A DNA stretch of 64,000 nucleotides from CAWEEP01 sp963808125 (GCA_963808125.1 CAWEEP010000007.1:18181-82180); one strand, 5' to 3'. Shown: positions 33,927 to 43,693, counted from the first letter of the stretch. Numbers and translations are program-made. The notes: a model not told the origin generated them from the sequence alone.

Positions 33927-34610
33927 ATGAACGGTCGCCTCCCCCTCGGGTTCGCAACCGCGGCCGTCCTGCTCGTCGCGGCCTGCGGCTACACCGGCCC
34001 GCCCGCGTCGACGCTCCTGCAGCGGGCGGCCACGACCTTCGACGGCACGCAGTCCTTCCACGTCGTCCTCAGCAGCGAAAACGTGGCCGGGAGCGGCACG
34101 CTGCTGACCGGCGCCGTCGGCGACGCGGCACGCCCGGACGGCTTCGCCGGCACGCTGGACGTGACCGAGTCCGGGCTGCCGCTCCAGATTGGCGTCGTCT
34201 CCGCCAGCGGCAGCTTCTACGCCCGCCTCCCCTTCGCCACCGTCTACGTGAAGGCCGATCCGACACAGTACGGGTTCGCCGACCCGGGGCGCCTGCTCGA
34301 TCCCACTACGGGGATCTCCACCCTGATCACCGGGGCACGCCACGCCAGCGTGTCCGGCGAGGTGCGACAGGACGGCGAGACCCTGGTGCAGGTGAACGCC
34401 CAGGTGCCGGGGACGCTCGTGGCGGCTTTGCTCACCGACGCCGATCCCAGTCATGGCGTCGCCATCACCTTCAGCATCGACCCCGGCACCGACCAGGTCC
34501 GCCAGGTCGACCTCACTGGCCCCCTCTTCGAGAAGGGGGACCAGAGCACCTATCACCTGGTTCTCGACAAGTATGGCGAGAACATGAGCATCACCCCGCC
34601 CCCAACGTGA
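33927..34610 (+). CDS. LppX/LprAFG-family lipoprotein (LprG-like)
   Basis: 227 aa. Signal ATAAVLLVAACGYTG with lipobox V-A-A-C. The mature part follows the LppX/LprG pattern: LLQRAATTFDGTQSFHVVLS, SGTLLTGAVGDAARPDGFAG, VYVKADPTQYGF, DGETLVQVNAQVPGTLVAAL and VAITFSIDPGTDQVRQVDL. In mycobacteria the family has a hydrophobic pocket and carries lipids such as triacylglycerides. Its stop overlaps the start of an MFS transporter gene (GTGA at 34607), the same pairing as lprG-P55 of mycobacteria. Family assignment is by resemblance. Confidence 0.75.
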   Translation: MNGRLPLGFATAAVLLVAACGYTGPPASTLLQRAATTFDGTQSFHVVLSSENVAGSGTLLTGAVGDAARPDGFAGTLDVTESGLPLQIGVVSASGSFYARLPFATVYVKADPTQYGFADPGRLLDPTTGISTLITGARHASVSGEVRQDGETLVQVNAQVPGTLVAALLTDADPSHGVAITFSIDPGTDQVRQVDLTGPLFEKGDQSTYHLVLDKYGENMSITPPPT

Positions 34611-36441
34611 GCACGGACCGACCCGGGACCGCCGAGGCGGGCGTCCCACCCCGTTCGGGATGGCGGCTCGGCTTCGCCGCGGCACTGGTGATGTTGGCGG
34701 CGGCCGACACGTACGTGGTCGTCCTTGCTCTGCCGTCGATCATGGCCGGGATCGGCCTGAGCCTCGATCATCTGGAGGCGGCCACCCCCATCGTCAGCGG
34801 CTTCCTGCTCGGCTACGTGGCCCTCCTGCCCCTCCTCGGACGGCTCTCCGACCGGGTGGGCCGGGCGCCCGTCTTCGCCGGCTGCCTGGTCGTGTTCGCC
34901 TTCGGTTCACTGGTCACGGCTTCGGCGCAGGACCTGACCGGAGCCGTGGTGGGCAGGGCCCTGCAGGGCGCCGGCGGCGGCGGCCTCGTGCCCGTGACCC
35001 TGGCCATCGTCGCCGACCTCTGGCCTGCCGGCCGCCGGGGCGTCCCCCTCGGCGTGGTCGGCGCCGTCCAGGAACTGGGCTCGGTGCTCGGCCCCCTCTA
35101 CGGAGCGGCCATCCTCACCATCTCGACCTGGCGGCTGATCTTCTCGCTCAATCTACCCCTGGCGGCCATCCTCGGCGCCGGCTTCCTCCTGGCCCGGCCG
35201 CTTCCGCCCCCAGGAGCGGCGGCGGGACAGCGCCGCCAGCCGGACGCCGCCGGCGCCCTGCTCCTCGGCATCGCCCTCTGCGCCGGAGCGCTCGCCATCG
35301 CCGCGCCGGGGGTCCTTGCCGAGAGCCTCGTCTGGGGGAGTCCTGTACTCCCCGCTGCTGGGGGGTTCGGCCTGGACGACCCCAATGGCCCTGGCCGCCC
35401 TCACCGCCACCGCCCTCTTCTGCGGGTGGGAGGCCACCGGCAACGCCGCTGCGACGAGGCTCCTCCCCATGCGGCGGCTCCCCGCCCTGTGGCAGCAGCT
35501 CGACGGGCTCGGCGGGCTCCTCCTCGCCACGCTGCTGGGCTGCATCGTCGTCAGCTTCTCCACTGCCGACCCCCGCCAGGCTCTTGTCTCGCCCGCCGCC
35601 ATCTTCCTCCTGCCCGTCGGGGCGCTCGTTCTCGCCGCCTTCGTGGTCCGGGAGCGCCGCTCCGCGCGGGCGCTGGTGCCGCTGCGGGAGATCGGCCACC
35701 CCGGCCGCCCTGGGGGCCCTGCTCACCAACCTAGCGATCGGCGCCGCGCTGATGGCCGCCCTGGTGGACGTACCCATCTTCGCCAGGGCCACCGCGGACC
35801 CCAACTCACAGTTGGCGGCCGCCCTGGTCCTCGTCCGCCTCCTGGTCGCGATCCCGGTCGGGGCACTGGCCGGCGGCCTTCTGTGCGAGCGCTTCGGCTA
35901 CCGCCTCACGACGGCGGCGGGGATGGCCCTGTCCACGGCGATGTTCGTCCTCATGGCGAGATGGGGGACGACCTCGATCGGCTCGGGGTTCCGTCCCAGC
36001 GACCCGGTGCTGGTCGGCTGCGGGCTGGGCTTCGGGCTCGCCATCGCCCCCATCAACGCGGCCATCCTCGGCGCCGTGTCCCAGGCGCGGCACGGGCTGG
36101 CCGCCGCCCTCGTGGTGGTGGCCCGCATGATGGGCATGCTGGTGGGTGTGTCGCTGCTGACGGCGATCGGGCTGCACGCCTTCTACCAGGACATCGCCAC
36201 CGTCCCCTCCCCGGCCGCCCTCTGCCCGGACCACCCGCTCAGCTGTTCCTCCTACAACACGCTGTTGCAGTCCGCGCTCCTCAACGATTTGCGCACGGTG
36301 TTCCTCGCCGCGGCGGTGTGCACCGCCCTGGCCGGCGTGGTCGGCGGGTTGATGCTCCGGCGGTGCGGCGACCGCCGGGCCAACGCGATGGAGGCGGCGC
36401 TCGGGAGCGTAGGGCGGGCACCGCCTCTGATTCGGACATAG
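34607..36441 (+). CDS. MFS transporter (P55-like, 14-TM type), frameshifted
   Basis: The N-terminal half runs in one frame from GTG 34607: YVVVLALPSIMAGIGLSLDH, A-motif LGRLSDRVGRAPVF, and QGAGGGGLVPVTLAIVADLW (the antiporter-type motif C region follows: GAVQELGSVLGPLYGAAILT). The middle is in a second frame from about 35,335 and the C-terminal part in a third from about 35,705 (ALLTNLAIGAALMAALVDVP to RRCGDRRANAMEAAL). Two single-base losses explain this. About 612 aa and 14 helices when corrected. By analogy with P55 it may export lipids with the preceding LprG-like protein. Confidence 0.8.
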
Positions 36442-36472
36442 ACTTCGGCTCCATGCCGGCACGTCTCCGACC

Positions 36473-37843
36473 GTGCCTCCCCGTCTCGACATCGATCGCG
36501 TGCTCGAGCTGCTCCGGCTTACCGCCGGGGAGCTGGGGATCGAGGCCTATCTGGTGGGCGGCTTCGTCCGCGACCGGCTGCTCGGCCGCGAGGGCAAGGA
36601 CATCGACCTGGTGGTCGTCGGCGGCAGCGGGCTGCGCCTGCTGGAAGAGGTGGCCGCCAAGCTCGGTTGGCCCCGGCCGGCCGTCTTCGAGCGCTTCGGC
36701 ACCGCCCAAGTGCGTGGCGGCGACATCGTCGTGGAGGTGGTCCAGGCCCGCGCCGAACGGTACGACCCCGAGTCGCGCAAGCCCGACGTCCGGCCCGGAA
36801 GCCTGGAGGACGACATCCGGCGGCGCGACTTCACCGTCAACGCCCTGGCGCAGAGCCTGGACGGGCGGGTCCTCGACCTGACAGGACAAGGGCTCGACGA
36901 CCTCCGCGACGGTGTCCTCCGCACTCCGCTGGACCCGGCGGACACCTTCTCCGAAGACCCCCTCCGGATGTTCCGCGCCGCCAGGTTCGTTGCGCAGCTC
37001 GGCTTCCGCCTCGCCGGCGGCCTCCCCGAGGCGATGCGGGCCATGGCCCACCGTGCCACCATCCTCTCGTCCGAGCGGGTTCGCGACGAGGTGTGCCGCC
37101 TCCTTGTCTCGCCGCATCCCCGTGAGGGCATGGACACGCTCCTGGACACCGGCCTGATCGGTGTCGCCATCCCCGAGCTGCTCCCCATGGTGGGGCTGGA
37201 GCAGGGGGGATGGCATCTCTACGACGTCTGGGGGCACACGGTGCGGGCCGTCGAGCTCGCGCCGCCCGATCTGGTCACGCGCCTCGGCTGCCTCTTCCAC
37301 GATGCCGGCAAGCTGGAGACGCATGCCATCGCCCCCGACGGGAGGCACACCTTCTATGACCACCCCCGTGCCGGAGCAGGGATGGCGCAGGCGGTCATGA
37401 CCCGCCTGCGCTTCAGCACCGACGAGATTTCCCAGGTGTCGAGCCTTGTGCTCCACCACATGTGGCCGATCCAATACCGCCCCGACCAGGTCGGCGACGG
37501 GGCGGTGCGGCGCTTCATCCGCACGATCGGTCCGCTGCGGTCGCGGCTCCTGGAGGTGGCCCGTGCCGACACCCGCGCCTCCGCCTTCGAGGACGTCGGG
37601 GCGATTGACGAGCTGGAGGAGAGGATGGCCCGGCTCGAACTCGGACAACCGGGTGACCCGCCTCAAGCCGCCGCTCGGCGGGCGCGAGCTGATGAGGATG
37701 GCGGGGAGGCACGGCGGTCCGTGGGTGGGCAAGGCGCAGCGGGCTTCGGTGGAGGCAGTCCTCGATGGCGACTCCCCGGCGACGATCCCGAGGCGGCCCG
37801 TGCCTGGCTGACCGCCCATCCGGACCTTCTTGCCGGCGTCTGA
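36473..37843 (+). CDS. cca: CCA tRNA nucleotidyltransferase / poly(A) polymerase family with HD domain
   Basis: About 456 aa. Head-domain motif AYLVGGFVRDRLLGREGKDI then DLVVV gives G-G-x-V-R-D and the D-x-D metal ligands; RRRDFTVNALAQSLDG and DPLRMFRAARFVAQLGF are the neck-region signatures. A HD phosphohydrolase domain follows (LGCLFHDAGKLETH). Adds CCA to tRNA 3' ends. The C-terminal part changes frame near 37,640 (RLKPPLGGRELMRMAGRHGG in the second frame) and returns near 37,780. GTG 36473 gives the normal N-terminus; it is 29 bp after the MFS gene. Confidence 0.88.
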   Translation: MPPRLDIDRVLELLRLTAGELGIEAYLVGGFVRDRLLGREGKDIDLVVVGGSGLRLLEEVAAKLGWPRPAVFERFGTAQVRGGDIVVEVVQARAERYDPESRKPDVRPGSLEDDIRRRDFTVNALAQSLDGRVLDLTGQGLDDLRDGVLRTPLDPADTFSEDPLRMFRAARFVAQLGFRLAGGLPEAMRAMAHRATILSSERVRDEVCRLLVSPHPREGMDTLLDTGLIGVAIPELLPMVGLEQGGWHLYDVWGHTVRAVELAPPDLVTRLGCLFHDAGKLETHAIAPDGRHTFYDHPRAGAGMAQAVMTRLRFSTDEISQVSSLVLHHMWPIQYRPDQVGDGAVRRFIRTIGPLRSRLLEVARADTRASAFEDVGAIDELEERMARLELGQPGDPPQAAARRARADEDGGEARRSVGGQGAAGFGGGSPRWRLPGDDPEAARAWLTAHPDLLAGV

Positions 37844-37888
37844 GGCCGCGGCCCGGGGCTTCATGGGTCCGCGTAGAATCGGTCGTCC

Positions 37889-38350
37889 ATGTTCCACCGG
37901 GTGCGCTGGTTCAAGCGCCTGGTCCGCGACCTGCCGCAGCAGCTGAGGCTCGCCTACTGCCTCTTCCGCGACCCGCGCGTGCCCCTCGCGGCAAAGGCCG
38001 GGGTCGCCGCCGCCCTCGGGCTCATCCTCACCCCGGTCATCGACATCCCCGAGGACGTGCCCCTGCTCGGCGAGCTGGACGTGGTTGCCCTGACCCTGCT
38101 GACACTGAGGCTCTTCATCGTGATCAGCCCGCCCGAGGTCGTGGCCGAGCAGGAGCAACTCATCATCGAGCAGCGCAGCCGCTTCGATGAGGACCTCCAG
38201 GCCGGGGGCAGGCTGGCCACGGCGATATGGCGCCGGCTGCGCCCCCCGAAGGCGGACGAGCCCGGCGACGGGTGGTGGATCGACGCAAGCGGTAACGGAG
38301 CGGAAGGTGGCGCCGACCGGGCGCCCGAGAGGAGCGGCGTGCACGCATGA
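37889..38350 (+). CDS. DUF1232 (YkvA-like) membrane protein
   Basis: 153 aa. The core RLAYCLFRDPRVPLAAKAGV followed by ALGLILTPVIDIPEDVPLLG and ELDVVALTLLTLRLF matches DUF1232: K near VPLxxK, then the S/T-P-x-D-x-I-P motif and a second hydrophobic stretch. Function unknown; probably membrane-associated. The C-terminus is charged. Its TGA overlaps the rplI ATG at 38347. Confidence 0.8.
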   Translation: MFHRVRWFKRLVRDLPQQLRLAYCLFRDPRVPLAAKAGVAAALGLILTPVIDIPEDVPLLGELDVVALTLLTLRLFIVISPPEVVAEQEQLIIEQRSRFDEDLQAGGRLATAIWRRLRPPKADEPGDGWWIDASGNGAEGGADRAPERSGVHA

Positions 38351-38793
38351 AGGTCTATTTCCTGAAAGAGGTTCCGGGAACCGCGCACGCCGGGGAGGTC
38401 AAGGAGGTCGCGCCAGGCCACGCTCGCAACTTCCTGTTCCCCAACAAGGTGGCGGTGGCCGCCGACGACAAGATGGTGGAGCAGATCCGCCAGCGCGAGG
38501 AGGCGACGCGCCGCCGCGCCGAGAAGGCGCTCACCGACGCCAGGGAGCTGAGCGTCCGGCTGCGCAAGCTGACCGTCACCATTTACGCCAAGACGGGTGA
38601 GGCGGGCCGGTTGTTCGGCTCGGTCACCAACGCCGACATCGCCCAGCAGCTGAAGCGCGAGGCCGGTGTCGAGATCGACAAGCGCAAGATCGCCGTCGAC
38701 CCGCCGATCAAGTCCCTCGGACCTCACGAGGTGGAGATCGAGCTGCATCCGGAGGTCACGGAAACACTCCGCATCGTCGTCGCCGCGAGGTGA
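38347..38793 (+). CDS. rplI: 50S ribosomal protein L9
   Basis: 148 aa. The N-terminal RNA-binding domain reads MKVYFLKEVPGTAHAGEVKE with VAPGHARNFLFPNKVAVAA (the family's G-x-x-x-V-x-V-x-x-G-Y/H-x-R-N motif). A long central helix is rich in Arg/Glu (RQREEATRRRAEKALTDARE), and the C-terminal domain begins LFGSVTNADIAQQLKREAG. Normal length. It overlaps the neighbouring genes on both sides, and is followed by dnaB as in many bacteria. Confidence 0.96.
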   Translation: MKVYFLKEVPGTAHAGEVKEVAPGHARNFLFPNKVAVAADDKMVEQIRQREEATRRRAEKALTDARELSVRLRKLTVTIYAKTGEAGRLFGSVTNADIAQQLKREAGVEIDKRKIAVDPPIKSLGPHEVEIELHPEVTETLRIVVAAR

Positions 38794-40107
38794 GCACGCC
38801 GCCGCAGGAGCTGCGGGGGCCGGCACTAGCGGTTTCCAGCGTGCCGGCGGGACGGGTGCTTCCCCATGACCTCGACGCCGAGCAGGCGGTGCTTGGCTGC
38901 CTTCTCATCGACGCCAACGCCATCGTCGAGATCCGCGACCTCCTCGGGCCAGGCGACTTCTACGCTGAGAAGCACGCCGCCATCTGGCGCGCCGCCATCG
39001 CCCTTTCAGATCGCGGCGAGCCGGTGGACGTCCTCACCCTCAAGGTGCAGATGGAGCACGACGGCTCGCTGTCGCGGAGCGGCGGCCTCGAGTACCTCGC
39101 CGAGCTGAGCCAGAAGATGCCGACCGCGGTCTCGGTGCGCCACTACGCCCAGATCCTCGTCGACGCCTCCCTGCGCCGACGCCTCATCTCCGCCGGCGGC
39201 GAGCTGACCCAGCTCGCCTTCGACGCCCGCGCGACGACGGCCGACATCCTCGACGCCGCCGAACAGCGCGTGTTCGGCATCGCCAACTCCCGGCGAGGCC
39301 TCGAGGTCACCCACATCGCCCAACTGCTGACCGAGACCTGGGAGCTGATGGACAAGCGCGCCCGAGCCGCCAGATCGTCCACGGCGTCCCCACGAACTAC
39401 ACCAAGCTCGACGCGGTCACCCAGGGCTTCCAACCCGGCGAGCTCATCGTCCTCGCCGCACGCCCATCCGTGGGCAAGACCTCGCTCGCCCTCAATATCA
39501 CCCGCAACGCGGCGGTGCTGGCACAGCGCTCCGTGGCCGTGTTCAGCCTGGAGATCAGCAAGCAGGCCCTGGTGCAGCGCCTGATCTGCAGCGAGGCCAA
39601 GGTGGACGCCTTCCTCATCAGCACCGGACAGGCGGATTCGCAGTCCTACCAGCGCATCGCCCACGCCATGGACCGCCTGACCCAGGCCAACATCTGGATC
39701 GACGACACGCCGGCCCTGCCCATCTCCGAGCTGCGCGCCCGCGCCCGCCGCATGAAGGCGCAGCACAACATCGACATGGTGGTGGTCGACTACCTGCAGC
39801 TGATGCGCGGCGGCCGGCAGGAGTCGCGGGTGGCGGAGGTCTCCGACATCTCCAGCGGTCTCAAGTCCATCGCCAAGGAGCTGAACATCCCGGTGCTCGC
39901 CCTCTCCCAGCTCTCCCGCGAATCGGAGCGCCGCGAGAACCGCAAGCCACAGCTGAGCGACCTGAGAGATTCGGGGAGCATTGAGCAGGACGCAGACGTC
40001 GTGCTCTTCCTCTACCGTCCAGGCATGCACAAGGACGACGTCGATCGTTCGGTCACCGAGCTGCTCGTGGAGAAGAACCGCAACGGCCCGACGACGAAGA
40101 TCGGGGG
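38790..40107 (+). CDS. dnaB: Replicative DNA helicase, frameshifted and cut off at 3' end
   Basis: GTG 38790 overlaps the rplI stop. N-terminal domain LPHDLDAEQAVLGCLLIDAN and the linker reach about 39,365, where the frame changes; then QIVHGVPTNYTKLDAVTQGF, Walker A VLAARPSVGKTSLALNI, VAVFSLEISKQALVQRL, Walker B DMVVVDYLQLMRGG, LALSQLSRESERRENRKPQL and SDLRDSGSIEQDADVVLFLY are typical DnaB. The end, TELLVEKNRNGPTTKIG, stops matching about 40,105: the normal last ~15 residues (after KNRNGPTG) are replaced by an unrelated reading frame. This marks a junction with different DNA. Confidence 0.9.
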
Positions 40108-40122
40108 GCCAATCGCCCTGAA

Positions 40123-40530
40123 ACAGTCGGTGAACGCGCTCGCCGCCGAGGACCTCGTCGCCAAGCGCGATCGCATCCGCAAGGCGAGGAACAGCCGGCT
40201 CACCTCGAGGATCGTCGAAGGCCTGGAGCACGATCTGCATGTCGACACGGTGCTGAAATGTCAAAATCGAGCAGTTGCGCGACGCGATCCGGCGCAGCCA
40301 GCTTCCGCTGGTCGCCGCCACCCACGAGACCTTCAAGCGTTATCGGGACGCAAGGGGAATGACCACGCTGCTGGCCGAACATGAAGCGGTGTTCGAGCAT
40401 TTGATCGACGGTCGATGGGACGAGACGGTACCGGCGCGCTGGAGGGTCACCTTCGCCGGTCCGTCGCGCCGAGCATGGCGCTGATGAACCGGTTCGATCC
40501 GCTGCCCGCCGATCGACGCGTCCCCCTTCC
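40123..40530 (+). pseudogene. Fragment resembling a GntR/FCD regulator C-terminus
   Basis: Reading through one frame change near 40,258, the region encodes ALKQSVNALAAEDLVAKRDR, RLTSRIVEGLEHDLHVDTVL, IEQLRDAIRRSQLPLVAATH, ETFKRYRDARGMTTLLAEHE and AVFEHLIDGRWDETVPAR. The helical composition and the EHEAVFEHLIDG-like segment recall the FCD ligand domain, which ends with a helix EH-x-A-I-x-A-I. The match is loose. No start or upstream HTH is present. It is bounded on the left by the dnaB break and probably comes from another organism. Confidence 0.3.
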
Positions 40531-40670
40531 TGGTCAAGGTCGGATAGAGGGATCGGGCGCCGCGCGTCGTCGAAGCGCCGCGGCGCGCGCGCAGGGATTG
40601 CGCGGCCGTCGAACCGGCGGGCGACGACCGCCTCCCGCCGCGTCCCGACTCGGCGCTATGGTTCGCCGCC

Positions 40671-41275
40671 ATGAACGAAATCGAACTGGCCGGGCTCGCG
40701 TCGATGATCGCCGAGGCTGAGACTCGAGGGGCCCGGCGGAGACTGCGCTGGTCCGGGGTTCTGCGAGCGGGCGGTCGCCGCCGGCCTGCCGCTCGCCCGC
40801 GCGCTCGTGTTCATCGACACCTTGCATCCGGTCTATGAGGGCCGGTTGTTTCGCTGGGAGCGCAGCCAGCCCGAGGCGACGGTTTCGCCGTACGGCCGCA
40901 GCGCCGAGGGCGAGGCGGCCGAGCGCTGGCGCGCCAGCCCGTCTACCGGCTGCTGGCGAGCGGCAAATCGCTGCTGCGCCGGCGCATCACCGCCGACAAC
41001 CAAACCGAGTTCGACAATTTTCCCGAGCTGCGCGCCGCCTCGATCACCGAATATGTGGCGATCATCAGCCGCTTCGCCGCCGACCGGGCGATCGGCGGGA
41101 ATGGATTGCGTCTATTCCTCATGGATGACCGACCGCGCCGACGGCTTCGACGACGGCGACATCGCGGCGCTCGAGCGGCTGATGCCGTTCTTCGCCCTGG
41201 CGGTGAAATGCGCCTCGCTCGGCCGCATCGCCGAGACCCTGGTCGAGACCTATCTCGGCCGCGACGCCGGGTGTC
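40671..41275 (+). pseudogene. N-terminal fragment of an alphaproteobacterial adenylate cyclase-like protein
   Basis: From ATG 40671 (MNEIELAGLASMIAEAETRG), across several frame changes, the text reads CERAVAAGLPLARALVFIDT, LHPVYEGRLFRWERSQPEAT, EGEAAERWRASP, MDCVYSSWMTDRADGFDDGD, IAALERLMPFFALAVKCASL and GRIAETLVETYLGRDAG. This is the N-terminal region found before class III cyclase domains in Rhizobiales-type proteins. The cyclase domain itself is absent: family resemblance ends at about 41,275. Four or more frame changes and two sharp ends make this a non-functional fragment. Confidence 0.6.
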
Positions 41276-41534
41276 CGTGTCGCACCCCTCTACTGCCGTT
41301 TTTCGCCGGCAGAGGAGGGCTACCGCCTCGATCTGAACGCCGTAGCGATTATCTGGGCTGCGGGCGTATCGTCGGCACTCGGAAAGTGGCCGGAAACCGC
41401 GCTGGAGGAGATCGCGATTGCCACAGGTGTCGCCAGTTTGTGCGCTTCCCCCCAACGCGACTTCGCGGTCCTTTGCCCGCTTTTGCGGCTTAGGTGTTTG
41501 ACGGCCGGGTGGCGGAACCACTAGCGTCGGACCT
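41276..41534. other. Junction stretch without recognisable gene
   Basis: 259 bases after the cyclase fragment. A short open frame reads YRLDLNAVAIIWAAGVSSAL with GKWPETALEEIAIATG, which is protein-like but unassigned and has no start. Composition drops at about 41,490. This is a second probable junction between sources. Confidence 0.35.
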
Positions 41535-43165
41535 TCACCGACTGCTGGACGCCGTTCCGTCCTCACACTCGGCGTCGCTTGGTGCCGAAGCCGCAAAGTA
41601 TATAGGCGTCAAGGACTCCAGCAACCCATCCGCCGTCATGCATTCGAGGCTTGCAACAAACTTGGGCTGCCTCGCCTGTAACCGCTTATAGGTTTCCTCT
41701 GGCGCCCACACAATCAGCAATTCCCTTGAGCGTGTAACGGCGACGTAGGCGATTCGCCTCTCCTCACGATCCTTATCCGCGGATGACCACCAGATCCCCG
41801 ATGGGCAAGATTTTCCGGTTGTCGGAGGGCAGACGAAGATCGTGACGTCGTGTGTCTCGCCCTTAACGCCGTGCACCGTCCGGACGGGCACCCTTCCCAG
41901 CATTGAGAGGGGGGCCGCGGTACCGGGAATGTATTCGCTTGAGGGCCTGTTCCAGTCCGTCCTCTTCTGGGGCTTCAGCTTGCCGGGAATAAGTCTTAAC
42001 GAGGTGGGCAGGCCGAACTTGCCGACCTCCTCATTGGCGATTGCGCCGATCTGGTTTTGGAGGTCATAAGAGATTTCCGGTGATCGGGAGTTGATTGGCT
42101 CGTAAGAGACAGTCCACCGCGAGCCTCTTCCATCGGTTCGGTTCTACTCCGGCGACCTCCAAGGTCGTGTCCAGTACTCCTTCGTGCCCGAAGATTACAA
42201 GGTCTAGGGCTGCCCGGGCTGTTGCCAGCGCTGCACCGTTGTTCTCCCTGACGGAACAGTACAACTGCACGACTCAGGTGCGAGAGTGGAAGGCAATGGA
42301 GCTTTGGGATCGCTTTTGCCATTCTTCCAGTTAATGTCTCAACGGTAGCGTTTTGTCGTGCAACCACCTTGATGTTCGCTTCGGGCTTGGCACCGCGGAT
42401 CGCTTCCACCAACCGATTCACTTCGCTGGTCATCTCGTTGCCAATAACGAGAACTGCCCGTCCTGTTTCTCCAGTAGACCCCAACGAGCCCCCGGACTCC
42501 TTTAAATGTGTGGCTACCGATGCGACCGCTGAAGGGCAACGACGACTAGTACGGAGCGGTACACGGACCGCGCCGAAATGGATTCGAAGCGATCAAAAAG
42601 GTCAGGGCAAGCGCCGTTGAACTCAAAGATGGACTGATCCGGGTCTCCCGCCAGAACGCCCTGTGCCATCGGCGCAGAGAGTATCGTCAGTATGGCCTTG
42701 CCGAGGAAGTAGCCAGTGTCCTGCAGCTCATCAATAATGAGAAAGGGAACCGCCGAATAAGCTGGTAACAATTCGGGGGCCGTGGATTTGGTGACATGCG
42801 ATCCTGCTTGCCCAGAACGCCGCGTCCGAATGTGTGAGACATCCTGACCGTTTCCACATTTCCCACTTAGCCTTCTTAACGTCTTTCAATTCCTCCCCTG
42901 CCAGTGGTTGCAGTGGATGGGCGGGGTGTGGCTTGTAGGCCAGGGTCGCGCCCTGGTTGTTTTCGCCAATGAACACGCAATCGAAGAGGTTGATCCCCTT
43001 ATGGCCAACTGTGGCGTTTTGGTCCTTGGCGAACTTGCTCCAATGACGTGCCCCCCATTCCCCCGCGATCAGCCGCGGCGCTGGAAAGCCTTGTGAACAG
43101 AGAACAAAGAACGGGCGAACCAAATAGCGGAACAGGAATGAGTCGATTGTTCCCACGAAGTGTCC
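41535..43165 (-). pseudogene. UvrD-type DNA helicase, 5'-truncated and frameshifted
   Basis: Superfamily 1 helicase pieces in order on the minus strand: a motif Ia-like start HFVGTIDSFLFRYLVRPF, motif II/III PFLIIDELQDTGYFLGKAIL with MAQGVLAGDPDQSIFEFNGA, motif IV region NEMTSEVNRLVEAIRGAKP, motif V VPVRTVHGVKGETHDVTIFV and motif VI REERRIAYVAVTRSRELLIV. At least four frame changes are needed. Walker A (motif I) and the N-terminus are missing: at about 43,165 the sequence turns into a DUF3786 gene. Either the helicase was cut at a recombination point or two molecules were joined in assembly. Confidence 0.75.
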
Positions 43166-43593
43166 ATGACCCGTGTCGCCGCCGTGAACAATATGCCCTC
43201 CCGGCGCATCCGCCGCTGCGCGCAGACGTTTTTCATCCCGGCCGGCAGTGGCACACGACCGCGCGATTACCCGCTGATGGTACACGCGGGCGTACGTTCT
43301 GGCCGCGGGCAGATCGGCAAAGGTGACTTCCGGGCCAGGCACCTCGGGCCGCGAATCAATTGCCAAGTAGTGCAGCAATAGAATACGCCAGACAGGGCCG
43401 ACTTCGCGGCCGGCCGATGTAGTAACGCGTCTGGCCGATAAATCCACTGTCAGCAAATCGTTCAAGACGGGAATCCGCGAGCTCCCGTATTCAAGCTGAC
43501 CCGAGCCATAGCAACTGTTCGGAGCTTCTGATTGCACACGGCATTGAAGGCCAATTCGGCCGCACGCCGGAGGTTGTCTTGGAATTCGGGCAT
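43166..43593 (-). pseudogene. DUF3786 domain protein, 3'-truncated
   Basis: From ATG 43593: MPEFQDNLRRAAELAFNAVC, then in a second frame VLNDLLTVDLSARRVTTSAG, GPVWRILLLHYLAIDSRPEV, TFADLPAARTYARVYHQRVI and KRLRAAADAPGGHIVHGGD. The combination W-R-I-L-L-L-H-Y-L, then F-x-D-L-P-x-A-R-x-Y and V-Y-x-x-R-V-I, is the DUF3786 pattern known from anaerobic delta- and planctomycete-type bacteria; function unknown. The second half of the domain is missing, replaced by helicase sequence. A 21-bp inverted repeat lies just upstream of the start. Confidence 0.6.
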
Positions 43594-43619
43594 CCGCGAC
43601 GGTCCTTGATTTGCTCTGG

Positions 43620-43677
43620 GTAGGGTGCGTGAAACGCACCGCCTCCTACAAATTGTGGTGCGTTTCACGCACCCTAC
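43620..43677. repeat. Perfect 21-bp inverted repeat with self-complementary arms
   Basis: Left arm 43620-43640 and right arm 43657-43677 are exact reverse complements (21 of 21 bases), separated by 16 bases. Each arm is itself nearly palindromic (ggtgcgt-gaa-acgcacc), so the DNA can fold as one long hairpin or two small ones. Elements with a tagggtgcgt core are common as dispersed repeats in cyanobacteria and planctomycete-like genomes. It lies between two minus-strand genes, where such repeats often act as terminators or mobile MITE/REP-like units. Confidence 0.85.
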
Positions 43678-43693
43678 AAAAATCCACCACCTC

